Positions 1 to 5,694 of a DNA stretch of 6,007 nucleotides are shown here, in pieces. Position numbers and translations under genes: made by a program. The notes under the pieces were generated by a model. It searched no databases. It was given only the letters and a program-made list of their open reading frames with translations, and had not been told where the DNA came from. The DNA lies in the NCBI GenBank assembly GCA_046757725.1, contig JBHHYU010000144.1:1-6007 (forward strand), written 5' to 3'. The DNA comes from JBHHYU01 sp046757725. GTDB taxonomy: Bacteria > Desulfobacterota > Binatia > UBA9968. Position 1 is the first letter of the stretch. Each line of letters starts with the position of its first letter.

Positions 1-120
1 CTGGGATCGGACCTTGATCTTTCGGATTCCTTCCGACCCGAACCTATCCCAAATTCGTTTTGATTGCCAAAGAAAAAAAAGGCGACCCTATTTCTACTAA
101 ATCGGTGACTTGGGCAGGTT

Positions 121-318
121 GTGAATCCGAAACACCTCGCCGCGTTTCGCAAGAAACTCTACCAGACGTTGGAGGAGCTTCAGGCCGGCCTGGATGTGTG
201 GTTGAAGCAGTACAACGAAGAAAGAACCCACCAGGGCAGGCAGTGTTACGGGAAGACTCCAATGCAAACGTTTCTCGATAGCATCCCATTGGCTAAAGAG
301 AAAATGATTGCGGCTTAG
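121..318 (+). pseudogene. IS481-family transposase, C-terminal fragment
   Basis: This reading frame carries only the last part of a DDE transposase of the IS481/IS3-like integrase-core type. Residues from about F9 (FRKKLYQTLEELQ) through a W-L-K-Q-Y-N-E-E-R-T-H-Q-G stretch to the tail GKTPMQTFLDSIPLAKEKM fit the family's C-terminal end, where the YNxxRxHQG and GxTPMQxFLD patterns are typical. The catalytic D, D and most of the fold are missing. The frame is closed by a stop at 106-108, and residues 1-7 do not look like transposase, so similarity begins at about position 142. The GTG at 121 is only where the frame opens and has no convincing ribosome binding site. It is a dead fragment cut on its 5' side. 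The family call rests on recognition of the motif, not on an alignment. Confidence 0.8.
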
Positions 319-389
319 AGGCAATAAACAATGGTACCGGACACTGAGGGCTTAAACGACGACTGCCAGATCAGGTATTGACTTTTACA
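121..389 (+). mobile_element. IS481-type element remnant with probable right end
   Basis: After the transposase stop at 316-318 there is a short non-coding tail. The stretch at 363-389 read on the minus strand begins TGTAAAAGTCAATACC and continues through TGATCTGGCAG. That resembles the IS481-type terminal inverted repeat (TGT start and a TTGATCTGACA-like core) as I recall it. The inner boundary is the transposase fragment and the outer boundary is likely at 389. No left end, target duplication or upstream transposase is visible, so the element is truncated and immobile. Confidence 0.55.
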
Positions 390-555
390 GGTGAGCTGAT
401 CCTGAGGTGTTCTAAAGATCCGCCGGCGGGCGCGCCCCCGATTCATTACGTGAAAGTACGCTCGCGGAAACTCGATTCGCAAGGGACGAGACAGGCTCGA
501 ACGCTACCTCAACCTCAGACTTTCGTCAATAGGCGATGTGACCCTAAGTTATCAA

Positions 556-596
556 GTTACCCCAAGTCACCACCACGTCACCAGGTCACCATGACC
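556..596. repeat. Cluster of GTNACC motifs
   Basis: GTTACC occurs at 556-561 and GTCACC at 566-571, 577-582 and 585-590. The last copy overlaps a small inverted repeat, GGTCA (584-588) with TGACC (592-596), around a three-base centre. Spacing between copies is uneven (10, 11 and 8 bases). It could be a degenerate short tandem repeat or a binding-site cluster, and nothing nearby gives it a role. Confidence 0.35.
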
Positions 597-940
597 CCAA
601 TTCACAAACAGGAAATAGAAGTCAGGTCCCACGTATCCTACCCGGCCGGTGTGGCTACCCGTTCGGCCGATCTGAGATAATCCATGTTGTCTTCGCCTCT
701 ATTGGACAGGCTGGACCCCAGAAGCTCTAAAGTTAACCAGGCCTGCTCAGCGTTCATTCGCGTTGCAACCCTCACGTACTCTTGGCAGGCTTTGTGGGTA
801 AACTCCAGACGTCGATTTCTCTCCGTGCGGCTACCCGAGCTAGACGGCTTTTAGCTGCTACCGCCGTGAGACTCCCCTCACCACCAAGTGACGGTTTCCC
901 TATGGATGACCACAGTAAATCGGCTGGACACACCACCTTG

Positions 941-1074
941 GCGGCTCAGGTTGACAGCCTGTGCCATTGTCAGATAGCGTGAAACTTAAAGAGGTGACAG
1001 CCTGTTCTCCTTTTGCCTGTGCCCGGCTTGGGCGTGCTAAACGGGTTTGGGTTTGTCAATGCGGTCACTTTGAG
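941..1074. repeat. Spaced repeats resembling an IS21-type element end
   Basis: Two related blocks are visible: GCGGCTCAGGTTGAC at 941-955 and GCGGTCACTTTGAG at 1061-1074, which share the pattern GCGG-TCA-(2 bases)-TTGA. A second repeat, TGACAGCCTGT, occurs exactly at 952-962 and 995-1005. IS21-family elements carry several spaced repeats at their ends, and blocks of the type GGTGGCTCACTTTGA are familiar from non-coding DNA beside istB. No istA or istB coding sequence is present. Assignment to IS21 is inference from this resemblance. Confidence 0.3.
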
Positions 1075-1219
1075 TTCGCGTTGGCTTTGGCCGCAAACAG
1101 CTTCCGGTGATTTGTGGCCCTTTTTTGTTCAGGGATAGGATACGCCTTCGGCGGTTGCATCAGGGTTTTGCCGGGCATATTTAGCAACTGGATCAAAGAA
1201 GCAGGGGAGTCTACTTACG

Positions 1220-2569
1220 ATGCGGACTGATTTACCCCACGGTTACTGGAATCCAAAGATAGAGATGATGCCTAAAGGCAAGCTGAGGCGACTTCAGCTA
1301 AGACGGGTGCAAGAATCAATCCGATATGCGTGTGACAACTCCCCTTTTTATCGCAATTTGATGGCAAACCATAATATTGAGCCGGACGATATTATGACGC
1401 TCGAAGATTTTTTCCGCAAATTTCCCATCACCCGGAGAGAAGATCTCGATCAGGACCAGCTAGAGAATCCACCTTTTGGAACCCGAATGGCTGTCTCCTT
1501 AGAGGAGGCTTTGAGATATCATGCCACGTCGGGGACCACCGGAAAGCCGCCGGTCAGAGCCTTCGACACGGAGAGAGACTGGATCTGGGGAGCCGATGCC
1601 TGGGCAGCCAGCCTGTATAACTTTGGGGTTCGGCCCAGCGATGTGGTCATGATCGCATTTGGCTATGGCTCTTTTATCGGCTTCTGGGGAGCTCACTATG
1701 CCTTTGAAAAAATTGGCTGCCGCGTCCATCCGACCGGCGGGATGGACACCAAGAAAAGAATCCAAATGATCCTGGATTTGGGGATCACGGTTCTCTGTTG
1801 TACCCCCTCCTATGCCTTGAGGATACTGCACGTATCACAAGAAGAAGGGACGGACTTGGCGACAGGTTCTCAACTGAGCAAAATTGTAGTCGCGGGAGAG
1901 CCAGGGGCTTCTATACCCGCAACGAGGGACCTGATTGAGAAGAGATTCAATGCCCACTTGGGCGATTTCATGGGGACGACCGAAACGGCCGGAATCTTGG
2001 CTTTTTCATGCTCGAGGAAGGCCGGTGGCTTGCATGTCAATGAGGACCGGTATCTGACGGAAGTCGTCGACCCGAACAGCCTGAAACCCGTGGGCTATGG
2101 CAAGAAAGGGATGATGGTTGTCACCCCGCTCGTCAAAGAGGCGATGCCCCTTCTTCGTTACGCCACCAACGACATCGTGATCATGGAGCGCGCAAAACTC
2201 TGTGCTTGCGGTCGGACGCTCGACTTATTCATGGGAGGTATTTTGGGCCGCTACGATGACATGGTCAAAGTCCGAGGTGTCCAGTTGACTCCTCAAATGA
2301 TTGAGGAAATCGTAAGAAGCTTTCCCGAGGTGGAGGAATTCTTTAGCACCGTGGAAAAACGGGAGGGGCTAGATACCCTGATGATCAAATTCGAGCTGAG
2401 GGAAGACGCGAATCCCGCCTTGGCCGAGCAGATTGCTCGCGAAATCAAAGAGCGCGCCAAGAGAGACATCGGGTTCACTCCTGAGGTAAGCGCAGAGCCT
2501 CATAATTCGCTGATTCGTTTTGAGTTAAAGGCCAGACGTTTCAAGGACCTGCGAGCCAACCCAAATTAA
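1220..2569 (+). CDS. Phenylacetate-CoA ligase family protein (PaaK-like, AMP-forming)
   Basis: A cytoplasmic 449-residue adenylate-forming ligase. The family activates an aromatic or other carboxylic acid with ATP, then transfers it to CoA. The nucleotide-binding loop is HATSGTTGKP (101-110). GEPGASIP (226-233) and GDFMGTTETA (248-257) form the adenine-binding region. RYATNDIV (313-320) holds the ribose-contacting Asp of the A7 motif, where the family more often has YRTGD. CACGRT (328-333) resembles the Cys-rich turn of PaaK proteins. GRYDDMVKVRGVQLTP (343-358) is the hinge and A8 motif. The C-terminal Lys of FELKARR (434-440) is the likely A10 catalytic lysine. Length is normal for the family and all core motifs are present, so the enzyme looks functional. 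The ATG at 1220 has AGGGGAG at 1203-1209, 10 bases upstream. A small gene follows after 10 bases and is probably co-transcribed. The acid substrate cannot be told from sequence; phenylacetate is only one option. Confidence 0.93.
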   Translation: MRTDLPHGYWNPKIEMMPKGKLRRLQLRRVQESIRYACDNSPFYRNLMANHNIEPDDIMTLEDFFRKFPITRREDLDQDQLENPPFGTRMAVSLEEALRYHATSGTTGKPPVRAFDTERDWIWGADAWAASLYNFGVRPSDVVMIAFGYGSFIGFWGAHYAFEKIGCRVHPTGGMDTKKRIQMILDLGITVLCCTPSYALRILHVSQEEGTDLATGSQLSKIVVAGEPGASIPATRDLIEKRFNAHLGDFMGTTETAGILAFSCSRKAGGLHVNEDRYLTEVVDPNSLKPVGYGKKGMMVVTPLVKEAMPLLRYATNDIVIMERAKLCACGRTLDLFMGGILGRYDDMVKVRGVQLTPQMIEEIVRSFPEVEEFFSTVEKREGLDTLMIKFELREDANPALAEQIAREIKERAKRDIGFTPEVSAEPHNSLIRFELKARRFKDLRANPN

Positions 2570-2579
2570 AGAGGATCTT

Positions 2580-2750
2580 ATGGCAAACCAGACAAGCCTC
2601 AGCCAAGAAGAAGAAAGCAAGCTTTTATTGGCCTATCAAGCTGTGAAAGAGTTTTCCGAGCATCCCTTACCTGTGGTGAAATTCAATTGCCGGAAGGCCA
2701 TGAATGAACTCTGGCAGGCGCTCTTTGAGCTGGACCTTCTTCCCCGCTAA
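2580..2750 (+). CDS. Small conserved-looking protein of unknown function, 56 aa
   Basis: I do not recognise this family. The ORF runs ATG to TAA, starts 10 bases after the ligase stop, and has AGAGG at 2570-2574 with 5 bases before the ATG, so translation is likely and coupling to the ligase is plausible. The protein begins MANQTSLSQEEESKLLLAYQ and ends ALFELDLLPR. The N-terminal third is acidic and hydrophilic, and the rest looks amphipathic and helical. There is one Cys (C37 in KFNCRK), with no signal peptide and no membrane segment. Size and position suggest an accessory partner of the ligase, but this is inference from context alone. It stops 11 bases before the end of the opposing paaA-like remnant. 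Codon use resembles that of the ligase, which supports a real gene. Confidence 0.7.
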   Translation: MANQTSLSQEEESKLLLAYQAVKEFSEHPLPVVKFNCRKAMNELWQALFELDLLPR

Positions 2751-2761
2751 AGAATAAAGCC

Positions 2762-2976
2762 TCAGCGGAGCAGTCGGTAGTTGCCTGTCCTGACTCGAAG
2801 TATCTTTCGGTCCTCTAGCGGGTCAGGAACCTTTAGAACAATGCCGCGATCTATGCCCGGGTAGAGCGATCTTCTGGCGTGGACCCCTCATTGACCCAAG
2901 GTTGATGCTGCTCCACCGATTCAAGCTTCCGCATGCCCCGAAGCTCGCCCCATTTGACTAAGCGCGATATGCTCAT
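2762..2976 (-). pseudogene. Deleted paaA-like gene remnant
   Basis: A broken second copy of the gene at 4222-5028. Read on the minus strand, 2976 down to 2851 encodes 41 residues beginning MSISRLVKWGELRGMRKLE. These match residues 1-19 of the intact protein, then jump to residue 46 (SVEQHQPW) and run to residue 67. A TAG at 2851-2853 stands where the intact copy has Q68 (CAG). IAA (69-71) can still be read after the stop. About 514 nt relative to the intact gene are then missing, and the frame shifts into IVLKVPDPLEDRKIL, which matches residues 243-257. After that come 11 poorly matching residues and a TGA at 2762-2764, the same distance to the stop as in the intact gene. All central helices and most iron ligands are lost. 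The ribosome binding site AGAGGAAA is retained, so the 41-residue peptide could still be made. Confidence 0.85.
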
Positions 2977-2988
2977 CGTCATTTCCTC
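2921..2988 (-). repeat. Near-identical 68-bp repeat, copy 1 (5' end of remnant)
   Basis: This 68-base block covers the ribosome binding site and first codons of the paaA-like remnant. It matches 4973-5040 with only two mismatches and no gaps. The next 53 bases inward (2868-2920) differ at about 10 positions from 4842-4894, mostly at the far end. Similarity falls off just upstream of the ribosome binding site, beyond 2988. Confidence 0.9.
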
Positions 2989-3074
2989 TTGCGGAGGTTT
3001 TCGTCGCCGCTTTGGACCAATTGATATCCGATCACGGGCTTCGAAGTAAGAACAGTCGGCTGTATATCGATAGC

Positions 3075-3090
3075 AGAGGCAAACGCCTCT
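3075..3090. promoter_or_regulatory. Short perfect inverted repeat in the leader region
   Basis: AGAGGC (3075-3080) and GCCTCT (3085-3090) form a perfect 6-base stem around AAAC. It lies between the remnant and the promoter candidate of the Pht5-like gene, about 40 bases upstream of the -35 box. No T-run follows on either strand, so it is not a standard terminator. It might be an operator half-site pair or chance. Confidence 0.25.
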
Positions 3091-3130
3091 TCTCACGTGA
3101 TACCGCAATTGTCGTGGTTTCGCCGGGAGT

Positions 3131-3158
3131 TTGACACAGAAGGCCATTGAGTTAGGAT
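3131..3158 (+). promoter_or_regulatory. Promoter candidate for the Pht5-like gene
   Basis: A consensus -35 box TTGACA (3131-3136) is followed after 16 bases by TAGGAT (3153-3158), which matches the sigma70 -10 consensus at 4 of 6 positions. Transcription would start near 3165, giving a leader of about 54 bases to the ATG at 3219. This suggests the Pht5-like gene can be transcribed apart from the ligase gene. The -10 match is modest. Confidence 0.45.
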
Positions 3159-3218
3159 TTAGTATATGGGTGCTCCGGGCAATTGGCGCCGAGGTTGTTT
3201 GGACAAAGGAGGATTCGG

Positions 3219-4217
3219 ATGGCAAAGCTCAAATTAACGTTAGCCTGTGGAAACTATGATCGAACCCGCGCTCTTATGGAAGGCACCGTCCAGCCTGAGG
3301 GCATCGATCTGAATTATCTTCCCTTACCTCCAGGGGAGACTTTTTGGCGCATGCTCAATAACGAGGAATTTGATGCCTCGGAAATGTCTCTGTCCTCCTA
3401 CACGATCTTGTGTTCCCAGGGCGACCAACGTTTCGTCGCCTTGCCCGTTTTTCCCTCCCGAATCTTTCGGCACTCGTGCATCTACATCCGTTCCGCCAGC
3501 GGTATACAAAAACCCCAGGATCTAAAGGGTAAGCGAATCGGTGTCGGTGATTACCAAATGACGGCAGCAGTCTGGGCGAGGGGGTTCTTAAAACATGAGT
3601 ATCAGGTCTCGGCGGATGAGCTTCGTTGGGTCGTAGGAACTCCGGTTCGCGCTGGGATCAGCCTTCCGGCTCAAGTTCCCATGGACGGCACCAATCCGGG
3701 ACAGTCTTTGGAGGCGATGCTGGAGGTCGGTAAAATCGATGCCCTAATTTCAGTTGTTATTCCTCAATCGTTTCGTTCCAAGAGTCCACACGTGAAGCGC
3801 CTGATTTCAAACTACCGCGAAGTAGAAACGGAATATTATCGACGCACCCGAATTTTTCCGATCATGCACACGTTTGTTCTGAAGAGGGAGCTTTTCCAGA
3901 AGGAGCCGTGGATAGCCATCAGCCTCTACAAAGCTTTTGTCCAGGCTAAAGATCTTGCTTACAGCCGGCTGTACGACAGTAATGCTCTTGTGACAGGTCT
4001 TCCTTGGCTGATTGATGAGATCGAAAGCACGCGCCGAATTTTTGGCGAAGAGATTTGGGATTATTCGATAGACGGTAGCCGCCCCACCCTCGAGGGTTTT
4101 CTTCAGTACCTGGACGAGCAGGGACTAATGTACCGCCGAATGAGAGTTGACGAGCTATTTGTCTCCAATATTCGCTCCGAGCTTGTGCATTACCTCAGAG
4201 GGACGGGTGAAGGATAG
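3219..4217 (+). CDS. 4,5-dihydroxyphthalate decarboxylase-like / substrate-binding-fold protein
   Basis: A 332-residue protein of the family annotated either as 4,5-dihydroxyphthalate decarboxylase (Pht5) or as an ABC-transporter substrate-binding protein; it has the type II periplasmic-binding fold. Recognisable stretches are LTLACGNYDRTRAL (6-19), PEGIDLNYLPLPP (26-38), FDASEMSLSSY (51-61), PVFPSRIFRHSCIYI (76-90), DLKGKRIGVGDYQMT (101-115), a GKIDALIS segment that often lines the inter-lobe cleft, and RIFPIMH followed by EPWIAISLYKAF. There is no signal peptide, and no permease or ATPase gene lies in the window, which favours a cytoplasmic enzyme over a transport protein. The ATG at 3219 is chosen because AAAGGAGG (3205-3212) lies 6 bases upstream; the in-frame TTG at 3183 has no such site. 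It ends 4 bases before the stop of the opposing paaA-like gene. The exact substrate is unknown. Confidence 0.88.
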   Translation: MAKLKLTLACGNYDRTRALMEGTVQPEGIDLNYLPLPPGETFWRMLNNEEFDASEMSLSSYTILCSQGDQRFVALPVFPSRIFRHSCIYIRSASGIQKPQDLKGKRIGVGDYQMTAAVWARGFLKHEYQVSADELRWVVGTPVRAGISLPAQVPMDGTNPGQSLEAMLEVGKIDALISVVIPQSFRSKSPHVKRLISNYREVETEYYRRTRIFPIMHTFVLKRELFQKEPWIAISLYKAFVQAKDLAYSRLYDSNALVTGLPWLIDEIESTRRIFGEEIWDYSIDGSRPTLEGFLQYLDEQGLMYRRMRVDELFVSNIRSELVHYLRGTGEG

Positions 4218-4221
4218 GCGC

Positions 4222-5028
4222 TCAGGGAACGCAGGGGGGCACTTTTTCTTTTTCATAAAGAATCTTCCGGCCTTTTTCTGGGTCGGGGACTTTTAGGCCG
4301 ATGGCTTCAATCTGGTCGTCGATATCCTGCCTATACATCTCACGCAGTTCCTCGTTGCCCCATCGGCGGATGCCATTAGCCACCGCTCGCTTGCTGAACT
4401 TTGATTGAGCTGTGCCGAAAGTGTCAAGCGCATGCGGGTACCATTTGTCCACGGTCCGTTGGGCATCGGCTTTTGTCGCGCCGCATAGTCGCGCATATTC
4501 GGAATTCTGAACGATGTCTCGGATGCGTCGCGCGCCGAACGAGGCGTGAAACCTTTCCTCGTGAACCATCGTGGTCATTTCCCGCGCCAGCGGCGCGTAG
4601 CTGCAATTTTCCATCGCACGCAGATGGTACCAGGCGACGAGATCCAGAAGGAAGCAAAAGCCGCAGACGTCGACCCAGCTTTCGAACGGGACATTGAAGG
4701 CACTGAGCAGGTGTTCACCCATGCGCACTTTGAGGAGAGTGTCCGCCTTCTCTTCTCCTTCCGGGCCGAAGGAGCGGAGCATTCGGCAGTCGATAAATCC
4801 CTGATGGGCCTCATCGGCCGCGATCTGTGCCTGGATATAGCGATCCTCCGGGGTTGGTCCCTGGTTGATCCAGGGTTGATGCTGCTCCACCGATGCGAAC
4901 TCGGTCGATGCCAGGGCGTAGATAACCTTCATGAGCGTCGTTTTGTAATCCTCGGTCATTTGCTCGACCGTTTCAAGCTTCCGCATGCCCAGAAGGTCGC
5001 CCCATTTGACTAAGCGCGATATGCTCAT
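4222..5028 (-). CDS. PaaA-like phenylacetic acid catabolism family protein (ferritin-like diiron)
   Basis: A 268-residue protein resembling PaaA, the catalytic subunit of phenylacetyl-CoA 1,2-epoxidase, a ferritin-like four-helix diiron oxygenase. E43 (ASTEFASVE) fits the first iron ligand. The second helix reads AADEAHQG (70-77), the third NVPFESWVDVCGFCFLLD (112-129), and the last ligand pair is EERFH (157-161), preceded by CSYAPLAREM (142-151). This last region matches well what I recall of PaaA (CSYGPYARAM then EESFH). The second-helix ExxH is off register: E73 would pair with Q76, while H75 stands one place earlier. The start at 5028 is preferred because GGGAGG lies about 8 bases upstream and the remnant copy loses similarity just beyond that site; ATGs at 5034 and 5052 are alternatives. 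No PaaB, C, D or E partner is in the window. It has its own strong promoter. Identity as a true epoxidase is uncertain. Confidence 0.85.
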   Translation of the reverse strand: MSISRLVKWGDLLGMRKLETVEQMTEDYKTTLMKVIYALASTEFASVEQHQPWINQGPTPEDRYIQAQIAADEAHQGFIDCRMLRSFGPEGEEKADTLLKVRMGEHLLSAFNVPFESWVDVCGFCFLLDLVAWYHLRAMENCSYAPLAREMTTMVHEERFHASFGARRIRDIVQNSEYARLCGATKADAQRTVDKWYPHALDTFGTAQSKFSKRAVANGIRRWGNEELREMYRQDIDDQIEAIGLKVPDPEKGRKILYEKEKVPPCVP

Positions 5029-5040
5029 CGTCATTTCCTC
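4973..5040 (-). repeat. Near-identical 68-bp repeat, copy 2 (5' end of paaA-like gene)
   Basis: Partner of the block at 2921-2988, in the same orientation, with two mismatches in 68 bases. It spans the ribosome binding site and codons 1 to about 19 of the intact paaA-like gene. Two direct copies about 2.05 kb apart flank the Pht5-like gene, so recombination between them would delete that gene and fuse the two paaA copies. Confidence 0.9.
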
Positions 5041-5105
5041 CCGCAGCGGCATAACCAGCCCTCCCCTCGCTAGCTCTGGTAGACAAACCGGCGCTGCACC
5101 AGAAA

Positions 5106-5134
5106 ATAGTATCGGTTGATGAGCTTGGTGTCAA
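5106..5134 (-). promoter_or_regulatory. Strong sigma70-type promoter for the paaA-like gene
   Basis: On the minus strand, TTGACA (5134-5129) is followed after exactly 17 bases by TACTAT (5111-5106). The -35 is a full consensus match, the -10 matches 5 of 6, and the spacing is optimal. Transcription would begin near 5099, giving an untranslated leader of about 70 bases before the start at 5028. The rest of 5029-5290 shows no gene. This is the clearest promoter in the window. Confidence 0.75.
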
Positions 5135-5284
5135 TTGTCTATACCTCAAGACCCATTGGGGGTGCCGCTTTATCTTTTCGTAAAATGTGACGCTCGGTGC
5201 GATTTCCCTAATTCCACCTGTGGGATCGGAAATTTTACTGGGTCGCGATTTAGGGATATAAACGTCAAAAGGAAAAGGGACCGC

Positions 5285-5290
5285 GAGTCT
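5285..5290 (+). other. Group II intron 5' exon site IBS1
   Basis: The six bases GAGTCT immediately before the predicted 5' splice site are an exact reverse complement of AGACTC at 5543-5548. That sequence sits inside an 11-base loop (5540-5550) closed by CGGGA (5535-5539) and TCCCG (5551-5555). This is the arrangement of IBS1 and EBS1 in group II introns and fixes the intron start at 5291. GGGACC at 5277-5282 also complements GGTCCC at 5354-5359 and could be IBS2/EBS2, but that pairing is less certain. Confidence 0.75.
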
Positions 5291-5694
5291 GTGTGCTACG
5301 AACGCAGCCATCGCGGTAGGGATGGAAGCGATGCTTCACCAACGATGAGGGTGGGTCCCTCGAAGTCGGCCTACAGGCGCAGGCTTAAAACCACCGCAAG
5401 CGGCGTGGATTAAGAGTCTTCGTCGTGAACCTTGTCGGAAAAGGCGGGGTGGTACTCCGCCGGGTAAGAATCAAGAAGACGAACGCAAGTGAACCGCTGA
5501 TGACGTGTCGAAAGACCTCAAGCGACGTCGAAACCGGGATTGAGACTCTGTCCCGCGAAGGAGGTGGAGGGTTACCTATCTACGGTTCCACTGGCGTCCG
5601 GTATAAAGGCGGCGTGATCATGGTTCAAGCGTGGGGTGCGGAATGTAGGAACCTGTGGTCCCGATGCAAAGGGAGTGGCGCAAGCGGGCAGCCT
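5291..5694 (+). ncRNA. Group II intron, 5' fragment (domain I region), truncated
   Basis: The fragment begins with GTGTG, which fits the GUGYG start of group II introns, directly after a 6-base IBS1. Several stems are visible: GAAGC/GCTTC at 5325-5337, CCGC/GCGG at 5394-5403, a 7-pair stem 5443-5449 with 5455-5461, and the EBS1 hairpin 5535-5555. The stretch 5570-5690, including GGAATGTAGGAACCTG (from 5640) and GTGGTCCCGATGCAAAGG (from 5654), looks like conserved domain I sequence of bacterial introns as I recall it. No reverse transcriptase, domain V or domain VI follows, because the sequence runs straight into the antitoxin gene on the other strand. The 3' limit is placed at that junction and is uncertain by some 10 bases. 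The fragment cannot splice or move alone. It lies about 160 bases upstream of the paaA-like promoter, outside any gene. Confidence 0.75.

Larger units (their letters stand above)
390..1219. other. Gene-free stretch, probably decayed mobile DNA
   Basis: I find no convincing gene in these 830 bases on either strand. The open frames at 378-680 and 782-982 have low-complexity, Arg/Ser/Pro-rich translations with no domain and no clear ribosome binding site. The second half (about 690-1090) holds repeats that resemble the ends of IS21-type elements. No tRNA or rRNA was recognised. The last ~60 bases form the leader of the ligase gene. A weak promoter candidate there (TTGCAT at 1155-1160, TATTTA at 1178-1183, 17-base spacer) is too poor to call. 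Confidence 0.6.

Noticed and set aside
44..289. Open frames on both strands at the left edge
   Set aside because: They overlap the transposase fragment in other frames and have no domain, so they are shadows or chance frames.
556..596. GTNACC cluster as a CRISPR array
   Set aside because: The units are only six bases long with spacing of 8 to 11 bases. There are no spacers, no leader and no cas genes.
378..680. 100-residue open frame on the + strand
   Set aside because: The translation is low-complexity (Arg, Ser, Pro, Thr rich) and covers the GTNACC cluster. No family features and no ribosome binding site.
782..982. 66-residue open frame on the + strand
   Set aside because: No domain, no convincing ribosome binding site, and its end overlaps the spaced repeats that look like non-coding IS sequence. 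It is probably a translation of mobile-element DNA.
3183..3218. Longer N-terminus of the Pht5-like protein from a TTG
   Set aside because: The ATG at 3219 has a near-perfect ribosome binding site at optimal spacing and begins exactly where family similarity begins. The extension overlaps that site.
3219..3251. Possible lipoprotein signal (TLAC near the N-terminus of the Pht5-like protein)
   Set aside because: The Cys is residue 10, with no hydrophobic stretch before it, so there is no room for a signal peptide. The Cys belongs to the conserved LTLACG-Y start of the family.
4546..5013. 155-residue open frame on the + strand opposite the paaA-like gene
   Set aside because: It lies wholly within the well-supported minus-strand gene, has no recognisable motif, and is a shadow frame.
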